Shown here in pieces: positions 1-8,540 of a stretch of 43,674 nucleotides of DNA. Source of the stretch: Candidatus Choladousia intestinavium. GTDB taxonomy: Bacteria > Bacillota > Clostridia > Lachnospirales > Lachnospiraceae. The DNA lies in NCBI GenBank assembly GCA_018712785.1, contig DVGK01000111.1:1-43674 (forward strand), written 5' to 3'. The number at the start of each line of letters is the position of its first letter. Within the stretch, counting starts at the first letter, position 1. Under the pieces are notes generated by a model that did not search any database, was not told the DNA's origin, and was given only the letters and a program-made list of their open reading frames with translations. Both the position numbers and the translations under genes were made by a program.

Positions 1-96
1 ATCCTGATAATACTTTTTCCAATTTACATAATAGATTTCCTTCGGAAGCAGACAGAAGGATGGATTCAGTATCTGAAAGCTCATAATGCCTCCTAA
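1..96 (+). CDS. C-terminal tail of an upstream protein (partial)
   Basis: Frame 1 is open from the first base to a TAA at 94-96 and gives 31 residues. It starts with a hydrophobic stretch (ILIILFPIYIIDF) and ends in a polar tail (LRKQTEGWIQYLKAHNAS). This would fit the last membrane helix and cytoplasmic end of a membrane protein encoded upstream in the same direction as the sugar operon. The piece is too short to name a family, and an open frame of this length can occur by chance. The stop lies 172 bases before the binding-protein start. Confidence 0.35.
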   Translation: MLIILFPIYIIDFLRKQTEGWIQYLKAHNAS

Positions 97-139
97 ATGT
101 AAAAAATATAAACTTTATTATAGAAGAAATCGGTTTTTA

Positions 140-175
140 TTGCAAATAGTATTTGCAAATAAAAGATTATATAGT
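140..175 (+). promoter_or_regulatory. Palindromic operator and likely promoter of the sugar-uptake operon
   Basis: TTGCAAATA-G-TATTTGCAA at 140-158 is a perfect 9+1+9 palindrome in an AT-rich leader. A -10-like TATAGT follows at 170-175 with no good -35, so the palindrome sits where the -35 should be. This arrangement suits a repressor or activator site for a sugar regulator (LacI, GntR or AraC type; which one cannot be told). The palindrome is directly visible; its role is inferred from its position 111 bases before the binding-protein start. Confidence 0.6.
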
Positions 176-268
176 TTGAAATATAAAAAAAGTGCCTGTA
201 AACAAAGGAAATATGAAAAAGGTACAAGAAACAGCTATGTAATGAAGAAAAAGAAAGGAGTGTTTGCA

Positions 269-1522
269 ATGGCAAAAAAATTAAACTTGGCAGTGAGCGG
301 CATTTTGATTGGGGCGATGACGGCAGGCTTAGGAGTCACAGCCTTTGCGGAAGAGCAAATCACGCTTACCTATGCGACCTGGAATGAAAATCAGCGGGAT
401 TCCATCCAGGCTACCATTGACGGCTTCGAGGCAGAATATCCCAATATCCATGTGGAAATTCAGATTACGCCCTGGGCGGAATACTGGACGAAACTGGAAG
501 CAGCAGCCACCAGCGGAGAAATGCCGGATATTGTAACCATGCATACGAATTCAGTGGAGCGGTACGTAAATGGCGGAATCCTGGCAGAGCTTGAGGATCT
601 GGCGGACTATGACGAAAGCTTCAGCTATGATAACTATGAGGCAGGCATCACGGATCTGTATACGTATAACGGGATTCATTATGGCGTGCCAAAGGATAAG
701 GACTGCGTAGTTCTTGTATATAATAAAAAGATTTTTGACGATGCCGGAGTGGAATATCCCACTGCTGACTGGACCTGGGACGATCTGAAAGAAGCGGCGG
801 AGAAGCTGACAGACAAGGAAAACGGGATCTACGGTTTTAACGCCTACAATAATGACCAGGAAGGCTACGGAAGCTTTTTATATGCCAACGGCGCGGATTT
901 TCTGAATGAGGACGGAACAGCCTCCGGTCTTGATACGCCGGAAGCGATTGAGGCCATGGAGTTTTATATGGAGCTGAACGCCAACTGCTCGCCCTCTAAA
1001 GAAATGCAGGCAGAGGTTGACGCTGTGACCATGTTCGCCACAGGTACAGTGGCCATGCAGCCCATCGGAAACTGGCAGCTCAGCTATTTTACAGACAACG
1101 AGACCATTAAAGATGATTTTGCCCTGGCAGTTCTTCCAGCCACTCCTGAGGGAAATCGTGCAACAGTCAGCAATGGATTGGCTCTTTCCATCCCGGCAGA
1201 CTGCGAAAATATGGAGGCCGCAAAACAGTTCGTGGCATATGCCAGCTCTGAAAAGGGAATGCAGGAAGCTGCTTCCGGGCCGGCCATTCCCTGTTATAAC
1301 GGTGTAGATGCGGTGTGGGCAGAAGAACATGCGGATCTTTACGATACTCAGGTGATTCTGGACAGCCTGGCTTATGGAAAACAGCTCCGCGGCAGTGAAA
1401 AGAAGAATCAGTGGGGCGAGGTAATGTACGGCTATGTAGGTCAGATTTTCGACGGAACCATGAGTGTAGAAGACGCTTTTACCCAGGCTTCCGCAGAGAT
1501 GAATGAAATACTGGCTCAGTGA
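269..1522 (+). CDS. Sugar ABC transporter substrate-binding protein (CUT1 family)
   Basis: Extracellular solute-binding protein (family 1) that would capture a sugar or oligosaccharide and deliver it to the two permeases encoded directly downstream. The start was set at ATG 269 because AAAGGAG lies just upstream and the protein then opens with a clean signal peptide (MAKKLNLAV, hydrophobic core, VTAFA before EE). Longer in-frame readings from 86 or 242 add only AT-rich leader. The predicted protein is 417 aa, normal for the family. The signal peptide has no lipobox cysteine, so it would be cut by signal peptidase I, which is unusual for a Gram-positive binding protein that normally needs a lipid anchor. 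The mature part has typical features (TYATWNENQ near the start, GEMPDIV, and the WTWDDLKEAAEKL segment). The neighbouring alpha-galactosidase points to an alpha-galactoside ligand; that is inference. Confidence 0.92.
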   Translation: MAKKLNLAVSGILIGAMTAGLGVTAFAEEQITLTYATWNENQRDSIQATIDGFEAEYPNIHVEIQITPWAEYWTKLEAAATSGEMPDIVTMHTNSVERYVNGGILAELEDLADYDESFSYDNYEAGITDLYTYNGIHYGVPKDKDCVVLVYNKKIFDDAGVEYPTADWTWDDLKEAAEKLTDKENGIYGFNAYNNDQEGYGSFLYANGADFLNEDGTASGLDTPEAIEAMEFYMELNANCSPSKEMQAEVDAVTMFATGTVAMQPIGNWQLSYFTDNETIKDDFALAVLPATPEGNRATVSNGLALSIPADCENMEAAKQFVAYASSEKGMQEAASGPAIPCYNGVDAVWAEEHADLYDTQVILDSLAYGKQLRGSEKKNQWGEVMYGYVGQIFDGTMSVEDAFTQASAEMNEILAQ

Positions 1523-1547
1523 ATCGATTGGCTGAAAGGTGATGCTT

Positions 1548-2432
1548 GTGAAAAAGAAAGTAAAACGCTGGGCCTGGGGCTACATGTTTGTAGCCCCAAC
1601 TATAATTGGACTTATAATTCTGAATATCTGGCCCATCATTCAAACTGTGATTTTAAGCTTTCAGAAAAGTCTGGGCTTTAACCGGTATGAGTTTGCAGGA
1701 CTGGAGAATTATATAAAGCTTCTCTCAGACGGGGATGTATGGCTGGGATTGAAGAACACCTTTGTATTTGCGCTGATTTCAGTTCCGGTAAGCATTTTCC
1801 TAAGTCTCATTTTTGCATGGCTGCTGTGCAAGCCCATTCGTGGTACATCCGTCTATCGGATGATTTTCTTTCTGCCTCTGGTAGCGGCTCCGGCAGCGGT
1901 TACTATGGTATGGTCCTGGATTTACAATACAGAATTTGGAGTACTGAATTATCTTTTGGGGTTTCTGGGCATACCGAAAATTTCCTGGCTGAACGATACC
2001 CGCTATACTATGCTTTCCTTGATTATTATTGCGGTGTGGAGCAGTCTGGGACAGCAGATTATTATTTTAATTGTGGCCATAAAAAATGTGCCGAAAACCT
2101 ATTATGAAGCGGCTGAGATAGACGGAGCCAGTGACAGGAAGAAATTTTTCAGCATTATGGCTCCTCTGGTTTCCCCGAATCTTTTTTTCCTTACTGTAAC
2201 AGGTCTGATTGGAGCGCTGGGACAGTTCGACCTGGTATATATGATCTATGGAACTGGAAACTCTCAGGCGCTGGATTCTGTAAAAACGATTATGTATCAG
2301 TATTACCGGCAATCCTTTGTGGTACAGGACAAAGCATACGGTTCTGCGATTGCGGTGGTGGCACTGGTGATTATCCTGGCTTTGACCGGGGTGCAGATGA
2401 AGCTTCAGAAAAAACTGGTGTTCTATGAATAG
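1548..2432 (+). CDS. Sugar ABC transporter permease, MalF/UgpA type
   Basis: Inner-membrane permease subunit of a CUT1 importer, about 294 aa with six predicted helices. The first helix (YMFVAPTIIGLIILNIWPII) is typical of MalF-like short permeases. The EAA loop that docks the ATPase is visible as YYEAAEIDGASDRKKFFSIMAPLV near the last third. Possible starts are GTG 1539, ATG 1542 and GTG 1548. GTG 1548 was chosen because the Shine-Dalgarno GGTGAT at 1538-1543 sits too close to the earlier two. It lies 25 bases behind the binding-protein stop and 12 bases before the second permease, so co-transcription is very likely. No ATPase gene is present here; such systems usually share a housekeeping MsmK-like ATPase. 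Confidence 0.92.
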   Translation: MKKKVKRWAWGYMFVAPTIIGLIILNIWPIIQTVILSFQKSLGFNRYEFAGLENYIKLLSDGDVWLGLKNTFVFALISVPVSIFLSLIFAWLLCKPIRGTSVYRMIFFLPLVAAPAAVTMVWSWIYNTEFGVLNYLLGFLGIPKISWLNDTRYTMLSLIIIAVWSSLGQQIIILIVAIKNVPKTYYEAAEIDGASDRKKFFSIMAPLVSPNLFFLTVTGLIGALGQFDLVYMIYGTGNSQALDSVKTIMYQYYRQSFVVQDKAYGSAIAVVALVIILALTGVQMKLQKKLVFYE

Positions 2433-2444
2433 GAGAGATTCGTG

Positions 2445-3269
2445 ATGAAAAGAAAAAAACATTATCCGGCCGTACATCTGGCTCTGATTCTGGCAGGCAT
2501 CGTCATGGTCTTCCCTTTTATCTGGATGATTTTGTCTTCTTTTAAAACAATCGGAGAACAGATGTCCCTTCCGGTGAAGATTTTTCCATCCAGCTTTACG
2601 TATACAGAAAATTACAGACAGGCGCTTCAAGCAGTTCCCTTTGTACGGCTGTATGTGAATACTTTTCTTATGATAGCCGGACGGTGTATATGCGCGGTTT
2701 TGTTTTCAAGCATGGCAGGATATGGATTCGCAAGGCTGCATTTTCCAGGGAAAAACCTGCTGTTTTCGCTGGTTCTGATACAGATGATGGTACCTTCTCA
2801 GGTGTTCATTATTCCCCAGTATCAGATTCTGTCAGAGCTCGGCCTGCTGAATACAGTTTTTGCCCTGATTTTTCCGGGATTGGTCAGTGCATACGGAACC
2901 TTTCTTCTCCGGCAGCAGTATATGTCTCTTCCAAAGGAGCTGGAGGAAGCGGCTGTGCTGGATGGCTGTAATCCCTGGCAGACTTTTGCAAAGGTTATGT
3001 TTCCTATGACGAAGTCAGGAGTGGCGGCTTTAGGAGTATTTACAGCTCTGTTTGCCTGGAAAGACCTGATGTGGCCTTTGATTGCCAATAATGATATTAA
3101 CCAGATGTCTTTGGCGCCGGGACTTTCCGTTCTGCAGGGGGTATGCTCTACCAACCGGGGAGCCTTAATGGCCGGCAGCGTGATTGCTACGGTACCCATG
3201 ATAATTTTGTATTCTATTTTTCAAAAACAATTTATGGAAGGAATTGCCCAAACGGGTATAAAAGGTTGA
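2445..3269 (+). CDS. Sugar ABC transporter permease, MalG/UgpE type
   Basis: Second permease of the CUT1 importer, 274 aa from ATG 2445. AGGAGAG at 2431-2437 overlaps the stop of the first permease and is 7 bases from this ATG; the in-frame GTG at 2442 is less well spaced. The protein opens with a positively charged segment (MKRKKHYP), then the usual first helix (ALILAGIVMVFPFIWMIL) and SSFKT. The EAA loop reads LPKELEEAAVLDGCNPWQTF, matching the MalG consensus for contact with the nucleotide-binding subunit. The C-terminus ends FMEGIAQTGIKG, the classic QKxFxxGxxxGAVKG-like end of this subfamily. The alpha-galactosidase begins 4 bases after its stop. Confidence 0.93.
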   Translation: MKRKKHYPAVHLALILAGIVMVFPFIWMILSSFKTIGEQMSLPVKIFPSSFTYTENYRQALQAVPFVRLYVNTFLMIAGRCICAVLFSSMAGYGFARLHFPGKNLLFSLVLIQMMVPSQVFIIPQYQILSELGLLNTVFALIFPGLVSAYGTFLLRQQYMSLPKELEEAAVLDGCNPWQTFAKVMFPMTKSGVAALGVFTALFAWKDLMWPLIANNDINQMSLAPGLSVLQGVCSTNRGALMAGSVIATVPMIILYSIFQKQFMEGIAQTGIKG

Positions 3270-3273
3270 CAGA

Positions 3274-4584
3274 ATGAATAAGAATGAATTTGCCGTTGTT
3301 CCCCCCATGGGCTGGAACAGTTTTGACTATTATGACGCGAATGTAACAGAACAGGCGATCCGGGCCAATGCGGAGTATATGGCAAAATATCTGAAGCCGT
3401 ACGGATGGGAATATATTGTAATAGATATTCAGTGGTACGCATATGATACAGGGACACAGAGAGAAAAGTATGAATATATCCCATTCAGTCAGGTGGAGCT
3501 GGATGAGTATGGACGGCTGCTTCCGTGTCCGGACCGATTCCCTTCCTCAGCCAATGGAAAGGGATTCGCGCCGCTGGCTGAGTATATTCACAGTCTTGGC
3601 CTGAAATTCGGAATACATATTATGAGAGGAATAGCAAGGTCAGCAGCAGAAAGACATCTTCCTGTGAAAGGCACAAATGCAACAGCGGCCCAGATCGCGA
3701 ATCCTTCTTCCGTCTGTTTGTGGAATCCCGATATGTACGGAGTTTCGGAGACTTTTGAAGGGCAGTGCTATTACGATTCGATTATTGAACTTTACGCTTC
3801 CTGGGGTGTTGATTTTATCAAATGTGATGATATCTGTAATTCACGTACCCTTTCCGGGGGAGAGGATGCTCAATTAGGGGAAATACGGATGCTTTCGAAT
3901 GCCATTCAGAAATCTGGAAGACCGATGGTTCTGAGTTTGTCGCCGGGCCCTGCGCTGACAGACAGAGGAAGTTTTTATGCGAATCATGCAAATATGTGGC
4001 GGCTTACGGGAGATATGTGGGATAATTGGGAACAGCTCAGAGATATGTTTGACCGGTGCGAAAAATGGGCGCCGTTTGTAAAAAAAGGCTGTTATCCGGA
4101 TTGTGATATGCTGCCGATCGGGCGGCTCGGGAAAGAATTTCTGGATGAAAGACAGTGCCGCCTGACCTATGAGGAACAGAAAACCATGATGACGCTTTGG
4201 TGCATCACCCATTCTCCCTTAATGCTGGGGGCTGAGCTGACCAAAATGGATGACAGAACCTTTTCCCTGATTACCCAGAAAGAAGTTCTGTCTCTCAACC
4301 AGAATATGGATCATACAGTACTCCAGCTGTATAAGGATGAGAGGCAGGCAGTGTGGGTCAGCCAGACTTCCGATCAGAAATTTCTTTATATAGCAATTTT
4401 TAATTTCAGAGATAAAGAGGCGGAGATTTCCGTGACGTTCCGGCAGCTTTCAGATAAAGGAATCCAGACGGATGGATATACAAAAGCCGCGGATGTATGG
4501 GAGGGCAGTGAAATAACGGCAGAAAATCCTTTAAGTCAGATGGTTCCGCCGCATGGAGTGAAGCTTCTGAAACTGGAAAAGTAA
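3274..4584 (+). CDS. Alpha-galactosidase-like glycoside hydrolase (GH27/melibiase type)
   Basis: Cytosolic enzyme expected to hydrolyse an alpha-galactoside brought in by the transporter just upstream; 436 aa with no signal peptide. The N-terminal PPMGWNSFDYYDANVTE is the standard GH27 opening. GVDFIKCDDI carries the probable nucleophile at D185, and WRLTGDMWDNW carries the probable acid/base at D247. THSPLMLGAEL is the conserved GH27 segment at the end of the barrel, followed by a C-terminal beta domain. ATG 3274 has AAAGG at 3261-3265 and follows the permease stop by 4 bases. Some GH27-like proteins act on other sugars such as isomaltosides or arabinopyranosides, so the exact substrate is open. 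Confidence 0.88.
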   Translation: MNKNEFAVVPPMGWNSFDYYDANVTEQAIRANAEYMAKYLKPYGWEYIVIDIQWYAYDTGTQREKYEYIPFSQVELDEYGRLLPCPDRFPSSANGKGFAPLAEYIHSLGLKFGIHIMRGIARSAAERHLPVKGTNATAAQIANPSSVCLWNPDMYGVSETFEGQCYYDSIIELYASWGVDFIKCDDICNSRTLSGGEDAQLGEIRMLSNAIQKSGRPMVLSLSPGPALTDRGSFYANHANMWRLTGDMWDNWEQLRDMFDRCEKWAPFVKKGCYPDCDMLPIGRLGKEFLDERQCRLTYEEQKTMMTLWCITHSPLMLGAELTKMDDRTFSLITQKEVLSLNQNMDHTVLQLYKDERQAVWVSQTSDQKFLYIAIFNFRDKEAEISVTFRQLSDKGIQTDGYTKAADVWEGSEITAENPLSQMVPPHGVKLLKLEK

Positions 4585-4627
4585 AAAGCATGTGATAGCT
4601 TAAATTTCGCGGGGCTCCTTCAATGAA

Positions 4628-4721
4628 TCGTTTTCGCCAATCGAAACGAATATGTGAGAAAAATGAATTTTTATTGGCTTCCTTCAAAAACTTTCTACAG
4701 GTATGGAATGGAAGCCAATAA
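4628..4721. repeat. Two inverted repeats after the alpha-galactosidase gene
   Basis: The first, 4628-4648, pairs TCGTTTTCG with CGAAACGA around a short loop (one bulge). The second is a perfect 12-bp inverted repeat, TTATTGGCTTCC at 4671-4682 and GGAAGCCAATAA at 4710-4721, with a 27-base spacer. Neither is followed by a clear T run, so they are not textbook intrinsic terminators, though they may end or stabilise the sugar operon mRNA. The second lies 38 bases before the next promoter and could also be an operator. Confidence 0.5.
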
Positions 4722-4758
4722 CTGTCTTTAAAATAATTGTTAATTGTAGATAAAATAC

Positions 4759-4787
4759 TTGCGTTTTCTACACAATTTTAGTAAAAT
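4759..4787 (+). promoter_or_regulatory. Sigma-A-type promoter of the EF-G2 gene
   Basis: TTGCGT at 4759-4764 and TAAAAT at 4782-4787 are separated by exactly 17 bases in an AT-rich stretch. The predicted transcript would start near 4794, leaving a leader of about 48 bases before ATG 4842. Confidence 0.7.
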
Positions 4788-4841
4788 ATATCCATGTGGG
4801 TGCCATGCACCCTGACTAACGAGTATTGGAGGAGAATAGCT

Positions 4842-6920
4842 ATGAATGTTTATACAACGGACAAAATTCGCAATGTCGTAATTCTGGGTCACGGTGGCGC
4901 AGGAAAGACGAGTCTCGTGGAATCCATGGCCTACCTGTCAGGAATTACCAGCAGACTGGGAAATGTCACAGAGGGAAATACCATCAGTGATTTTGATAAA
5001 GAGGAAATTAAGAGAAAGTTTTCAATCAGCACCTCCATGGTACCGGTGATTTGGGGAGATACGAAGGTAAATATCCTGGATACACCCGGATATTTTGATT
5101 TTGTAGGCGAAGCAGAGGAAGCGGCAGCGGCAGCGGACGCGGCAGTGATTGTAGTCAACGGAAAGAGCGGCGTGGAAGTGGGAACCCAGAAGGCCTGGGA
5201 GCTCTGCGATAAATATAAGCTGCCCAGAATCGTTTACGTTTCCAATATGGATTTTGACAACGCGAGCTACCGTCAGGTTGTGGAAGATCTGACCGAGCTT
5301 TACGGCAAGAAGATCGCTCCCATCCATCTTCCCATCCGTGAGAACGAGAAGTTTGTGGGCTACGTAAATATCGTAAAAATGAAAGCCCGCCGTTACGTGG
5401 ACAAAGATAAGAAAATAGAGTGTGAGATTCCGGATTATTCAAGAGAGTATCTTGACCGGTATCGTGAGAATCTGGTGGAAGCAGTGGCGGAGACCAGCGA
5501 GGAACTGATGGATCGCTATTTCAACGGCGAGGAATTCTCAGAGGCAGAGATCCGGGCGGCCCTTCACGCCAACGTGGGCGACTGTTCCATCGTGCCGGTT
5601 ACCATGGGAGCCAGCCTTGCGCTCCAGGGAATTCAGATCCTTCTGGACGATATCGTAAGCTACTTCCCGAGCCCTGAGTTCCGCAAGATTGCCGGCATTA
5701 ACCGGAAGACGAAGGAAGTATTCCAGGCTGATTATGACTTTTCCAAGGCGAAGTCCTGCTTCGTATTCAAGACCATCGTGGATCCCTTTATCGGTAAATA
5801 CTCCATGATTAAAGTGGCATCCGGCGTTATTAAGAGCGATGATACGCTTTATAATGTAAACAAGGACACGGAGGACAGAGTCAGCAAGCTGTACGTTTTT
5901 GAGGGAAGCAAGCCTGTGGAGGTAAAAGAGCTTCACGCCGGAGATCTGGGAGCCATTGGAAAGTTAAACGCGTCCACCGGCGATACACTTTCCACGAAGG
6001 CGACTCCGGTAGAGTACGGCGCCATCGATGTATCAGTTCCGTATACATACAAGAGATATAAGGCAAAGAATAAAGGAGAAGAAGATAAGATCGCCCAGGC
6101 TCTGGCTAAAATGGCCCAGGAGGATCTGACCATGAAGCCGGTGAATGACGGTGAGAATCGCCAGTCCCTGATTTATGGAATGGGAGACCAGCATCTGGAT
6201 ATTATCGTCAGCAAGCTTCTCACAAGATATAAAGTAGAGGTGGAGCTGACAAGACCGAAGGTTGCTTTCAGGGAGACCATCCGCAAGAGCTCAGATGTGG
6301 ACTCAAAATATAAAAAGCAGTCCGGCGGCCATGGACAGTACGGTCACGTAAAGATGCGTTTCTCTTCTTCAGGAGATCTGGAGAAGCCCTATGAATTTGA
6401 GCAGGAAGTTGTAGGCGGCGCGGTTCCCAAAAACTATTTCCCAGCTGTGGAAAAGGGAATCCAGGAAGCCTGCCAGAAGGGCCCCCTGGCCGGCTATCCG
6501 GTTGTGGGTGTAAAGGCTGTGCTTTACGATGGTTCCTACCATCCGGTAGATTCTTCGGAAATGGCTTTCAAGACGGCTGCGATCCAGGCATTCAAGAAAG
6601 GCTTTATGGAGGCCAGCCCTGTTCTTCTTGAGCCGATTGCTTCCCTGAAGGTTACAGTTCCGGATAAGTATACCGGTGACGTGATGGGCGACCTGAATAA
6701 GCGCAGAGGCCGGGTGCTGGGCATGAATCCGGATCATAAGGGAAATACCATTGTGGAGGCTGACATTCCCATGTCCGAGCTTTACGGCTATTCCACACAG
6801 CTGCGTTCCATGACAGGAGGAAGCGGCACGTATGCTTATGAATTTGCCCGGTATGAGCAGGCTCCTTCCGATGTACAGGACAAGGAGATTGAAGCGCGGG
6901 CTAAGAGTGAAGACGAGTAA
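4842..6920 (+). CDS. fusA2: EF-G2-type (FusA2-like) translation GTPase
   Basis: Elongation-factor-G-related GTPase of 692 aa. ATG 4842 follows GGAGGAG (4828-4834) with 7 bases spacing; an in-frame ATG at 4794 adds 16 residues and has no ribosome site. G1 is GHGGAGKT at residues 16-23 and G3 is DTPG at 80-83. G4, normally NKMD, reads SNMD at 134-137, and the usual RGITI of switch I is absent, replaced by DFDKEEIKRKFSISTSM. These traits mark the EF-G2/FusA2 paralogue rather than canonical EF-G. Domains II to V follow, including the domain IV tip with YHPVDSSEMAF and the domain V motif KYTGDVMGDLNKRRG. It is single, with its own promoter and terminator, away from the str operon where canonical fusA sits. 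The cellular role of this paralogue is not well established. Confidence 0.88.
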   Translation: MNVYTTDKIRNVVILGHGGAGKTSLVESMAYLSGITSRLGNVTEGNTISDFDKEEIKRKFSISTSMVPVIWGDTKVNILDTPGYFDFVGEAEEAAAAADAAVIVVNGKSGVEVGTQKAWELCDKYKLPRIVYVSNMDFDNASYRQVVEDLTELYGKKIAPIHLPIRENEKFVGYVNIVKMKARRYVDKDKKIECEIPDYSREYLDRYRENLVEAVAETSEELMDRYFNGEEFSEAEIRAALHANVGDCSIVPVTMGASLALQGIQILLDDIVSYFPSPEFRKIAGINRKTKEVFQADYDFSKAKSCFVFKTIVDPFIGKYSMIKVASGVIKSDDTLYNVNKDTEDRVSKLYVFEGSKPVEVKELHAGDLGAIGKLNASTGDTLSTKATPVEYGAIDVSVPYTYKRYKAKNKGEEDKIAQALAKMAQEDLTMKPVNDGENRQSLIYGMGDQHLDIIVSKLLTRYKVEVELTRPKVAFRETIRKSSDVDSKYKKQSGGHGQYGHVKMRFSSSGDLEKPYEFEQEVVGGAVPKNYFPAVEKGIQEACQKGPLAGYPVVGVKAVLYDGSYHPVDSSEMAFKTAAIQAFKKGFMEASPVLLEPIASLKVTVPDKYTGDVMGDLNKRRGRVLGMNPDHKGNTIVEADIPMSELYGYSTQLRSMTGGSGTYAYEFARYEQAPSDVQDKEIEARAKSEDE

Positions 6921-6937
6921 ATAATCCATAAAGAATC

Positions 6938-6983
6938 AAAAAGTCCGGATCCCGTTTCAAAAGAAGGGGATTCGGACTTTTTT
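6938..6983. terminator. Bidirectional intrinsic terminator between fusA2 and the GNAT gene
   Basis: AAAAAGTCCGGATCCC (6938-6953) pairs with GGGATTCGGACTTTTTT (6967-6983), with one G-T wobble and a loop of about 13 bases. The A tract on one side and T tract on the other let it stop transcripts from both converging genes. Confidence 0.9.
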
Positions 6984-7040
6984 CACGCCCTGTCATCCTG
7001 CTGCGGGGTGTTTGACTGTCTGCGAGAGGCAGCGGGAAGC

Positions 7041-7805
7041 CTATGAAATCTCCAGAGCGGTATACGCATGGCTGAAACGGTATCCGAGCTTCAGAGCCAG
7101 AGAAAGAGAAGCTTCTGTATGGGCGTCCCAGCTGGGATACAGATTTCTTTTGATGCATTCCAGAATCAGACGGGCGCCGCAAAAAGAGGCGAAGCCCCGG
7201 CGTCTGTATTCTGGCCGGGTATCGATCTCAATCTCAATGCCGCCACGATATGCGGAATAAGAAGAGGCGCCGGAGAGAATCTCTCCATCCTTTGTTAACA
7301 CCACGCCTAATCCAAGGATTCGGTACTTTTCCCAGGTCTCATACTGAGAGACAAGATCCCGGCTCCAGTCCATGGAGCCGCACTGATTGTAAAGAGCTTC
7401 ATCCATGCGTTTCAGGGAGAAGCCCTCCGGAAGGCCGGAGAGGATTTTCGTCAGACCTTCCGGTGAGAAACTGCCGGAATCCTTCACGGTGGCATACCGG
7501 CGGATTCGCCTGGCCCTGTTTCCGTAGAGCTTCAGGAGGAGATTTTCCCATTCACTGGTCCTGGGAACCAGGATCCTATAATTCTTCTGCAGAAGGGAAG
7601 AATGATGCAGCGCTCCAAGCTCCGCGCAGGGAACTCCGGCGAAAAAGGTAAAATCCCCCAGAACGGCCGCCGCGGATTTTGGATTTTTGAAATCGTCTCC
7701 ATATAATTCCCCCATCGTCCCATCCAGACAGGACCAGATCATGGTCTCATCCCAATCCTGAAAGAGCGGGGAGACCAGGGAGGGATTTGATATTTTACAG
7801 ATCAT
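7041..7805 (-). CDS. GNAT-family acetyltransferase (GNAT_acetyltran, PF12746-like)
   Basis: Predicted N-acetyltransferase of 254 aa with unknown acceptor. The C-terminal half has the GNAT fold signature: a beta strand with GVVLTKDGEILSGASSY, then IEIEIDTRPEYRRRGFASF, where RRRGFA is the acetyl-CoA pyrophosphate loop, then a strand with YPSWDAHTEASLSLALKLGYRF near the end. The N-terminal half (about residues 1-120) is the accessory region typical of the PF12746 group. The start at 7805 has GGAGG seven bases upstream on the minus strand. Its first 11 bases overlap the end of the SGNH hydrolase gene, so the two are probably one translation-coupled operon. The shared terminator at 6938-6983 lies just beyond its stop. 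Confidence 0.82.
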   Translation of the reverse strand: MICKISNPSLVSPLFQDWDETMIWSCLDGTMGELYGDDFKNPKSAAAVLGDFTFFAGVPCAELGALHHSSLLQKNYRILVPRTSEWENLLLKLYGNRARRIRRYATVKDSGSFSPEGLTKILSGLPEGFSLKRMDEALYNQCGSMDWSRDLVSQYETWEKYRILGLGVVLTKDGEILSGASSYSAYRGGIEIEIDTRPEYRRRGFASFCGARLILECIKRNLYPSWDAHTEASLSLALKLGYRFSHAYTALEIS

Positions 7806-8427
7806 CCTTTTTCCTCCTCTCCATGGCTTCTATTACACATTCGGCTACCAGGCTGTGCCCCAGAGAGGTCAGATGGATTCCATCGACAGATACATTTTCC
7901 GTGCCCCTGCATCTGGCAAGAGCCAGAAGACGTTCCTGCAGCGGGACAAAAAAGAGGGAGCGCCCTTTAAAAGGTTCCATGCAGGAGAGAATTCTGCTCC
8001 TCACCGCTTCGTAAGCAGGCGTCCAGGCCAGCAGGCGGGAAGGGCGGGAGAAGAGGAAAGGCTCCAGAAGATAAATTTCCCGGGTTTCGTTGGAGAAAAG
8101 CGCCAGGAGCAGCTTTTTCAGAGCCTCCCCGGAACCTTCAAGAAGTGCCTGACGTCTCTGAGGTGAAAGGCCGTTGTCGGAGAGCATTCCTACTTCATTG
8201 ATTCCGCCCAGGACAACAGCCCCGGAAAACTTCGTTTTGCTGTAGAAAGCAAGGTATTTCTCCAGGATCCTTGGAAAGGTGAAGCCGTCGCTTCCGCCGT
8301 TGATTATGGAGATGGAGCTGGAATCCAGGCGTTCACGGATGATTTTTACATAACCGTTTCCCAGGTTATCAGGGGTAAAACAATGTCCGCAGTCTGTATT
8401 GCTTGCTCCCAGAAATAATAGATTCAT
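7795..8427 (-). CDS. SGNH/GDSL-type hydrolase
   Basis: Small esterase or acylhydrolase of 210 aa with unknown substrate. Block I is GASNTD with the candidate nucleophile Ser9, block III is GGINEVG, and block V is DGIHLTSLGH near the C-terminus with the Asp and His of the triad. No signal peptide is visible, so it should be cytosolic. The start was set at 8427 (MNLLFLGASN) because GGGAGG lies eight bases upstream and this puts the nucleophile block at the usual position; the longer reading to 8484 adds 19 residues without homology-like features. Its end overlaps the GNAT gene by 11 bases. A promoter on the minus strand at 8490-8518 sits back to back with that of scfA. Confidence 0.82.
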   Translation of the reverse strand: MNLLFLGASNTDCGHCFTPDNLGNGYVKIIRERLDSSSISIINGGSDGFTFPRILEKYLAFYSKTKFSGAVVLGGINEVGMLSDNGLSPQRRQALLEGSGEALKKLLLALFSNETREIYLLEPFLFSRPSRLLAWTPAYEAVRSRILSCMEPFKGRSLFFVPLQERLLALARCRGTENVSVDGIHLTSLGHSLVAECVIEAMERRKKDDL

Positions 8428-8489
8428 AACATTTTCCTCCCGGGCTGCCGTGAACGGCAAGCTGTTTTGGTATTGTTCACGCATATGAT

Positions 8490-8518
8490 AGCATAATTTT
8501 CCCGGAATGGCTTCCCAA
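8490..8518 (-). promoter_or_regulatory. Promoter of the SGNH-GNAT gene pair
   Basis: On the minus strand, TTGGGA (8513-8518) and TATGCT (8490-8495) are 17 bases apart. The predicted start near 8483 leaves a leader of about 55 bases before the start codon at 8427. The -35 overlaps that of the divergent scfA promoter. Confidence 0.55.
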
Positions 8519-8540
8519 TTTTAAAAAACTATGGTACAAT
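8512..8540 (+). promoter_or_regulatory. Promoter of scfA
   Basis: TTCCCA (8512-8517) and TACAAT (8535-8540) are 17 bases apart. The -35 is weak, but the -10 is good and lies within the right half of the inverted repeat at 8466-8546. The leader to ATG 8599 would be about 52 bases. Confidence 0.55.
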
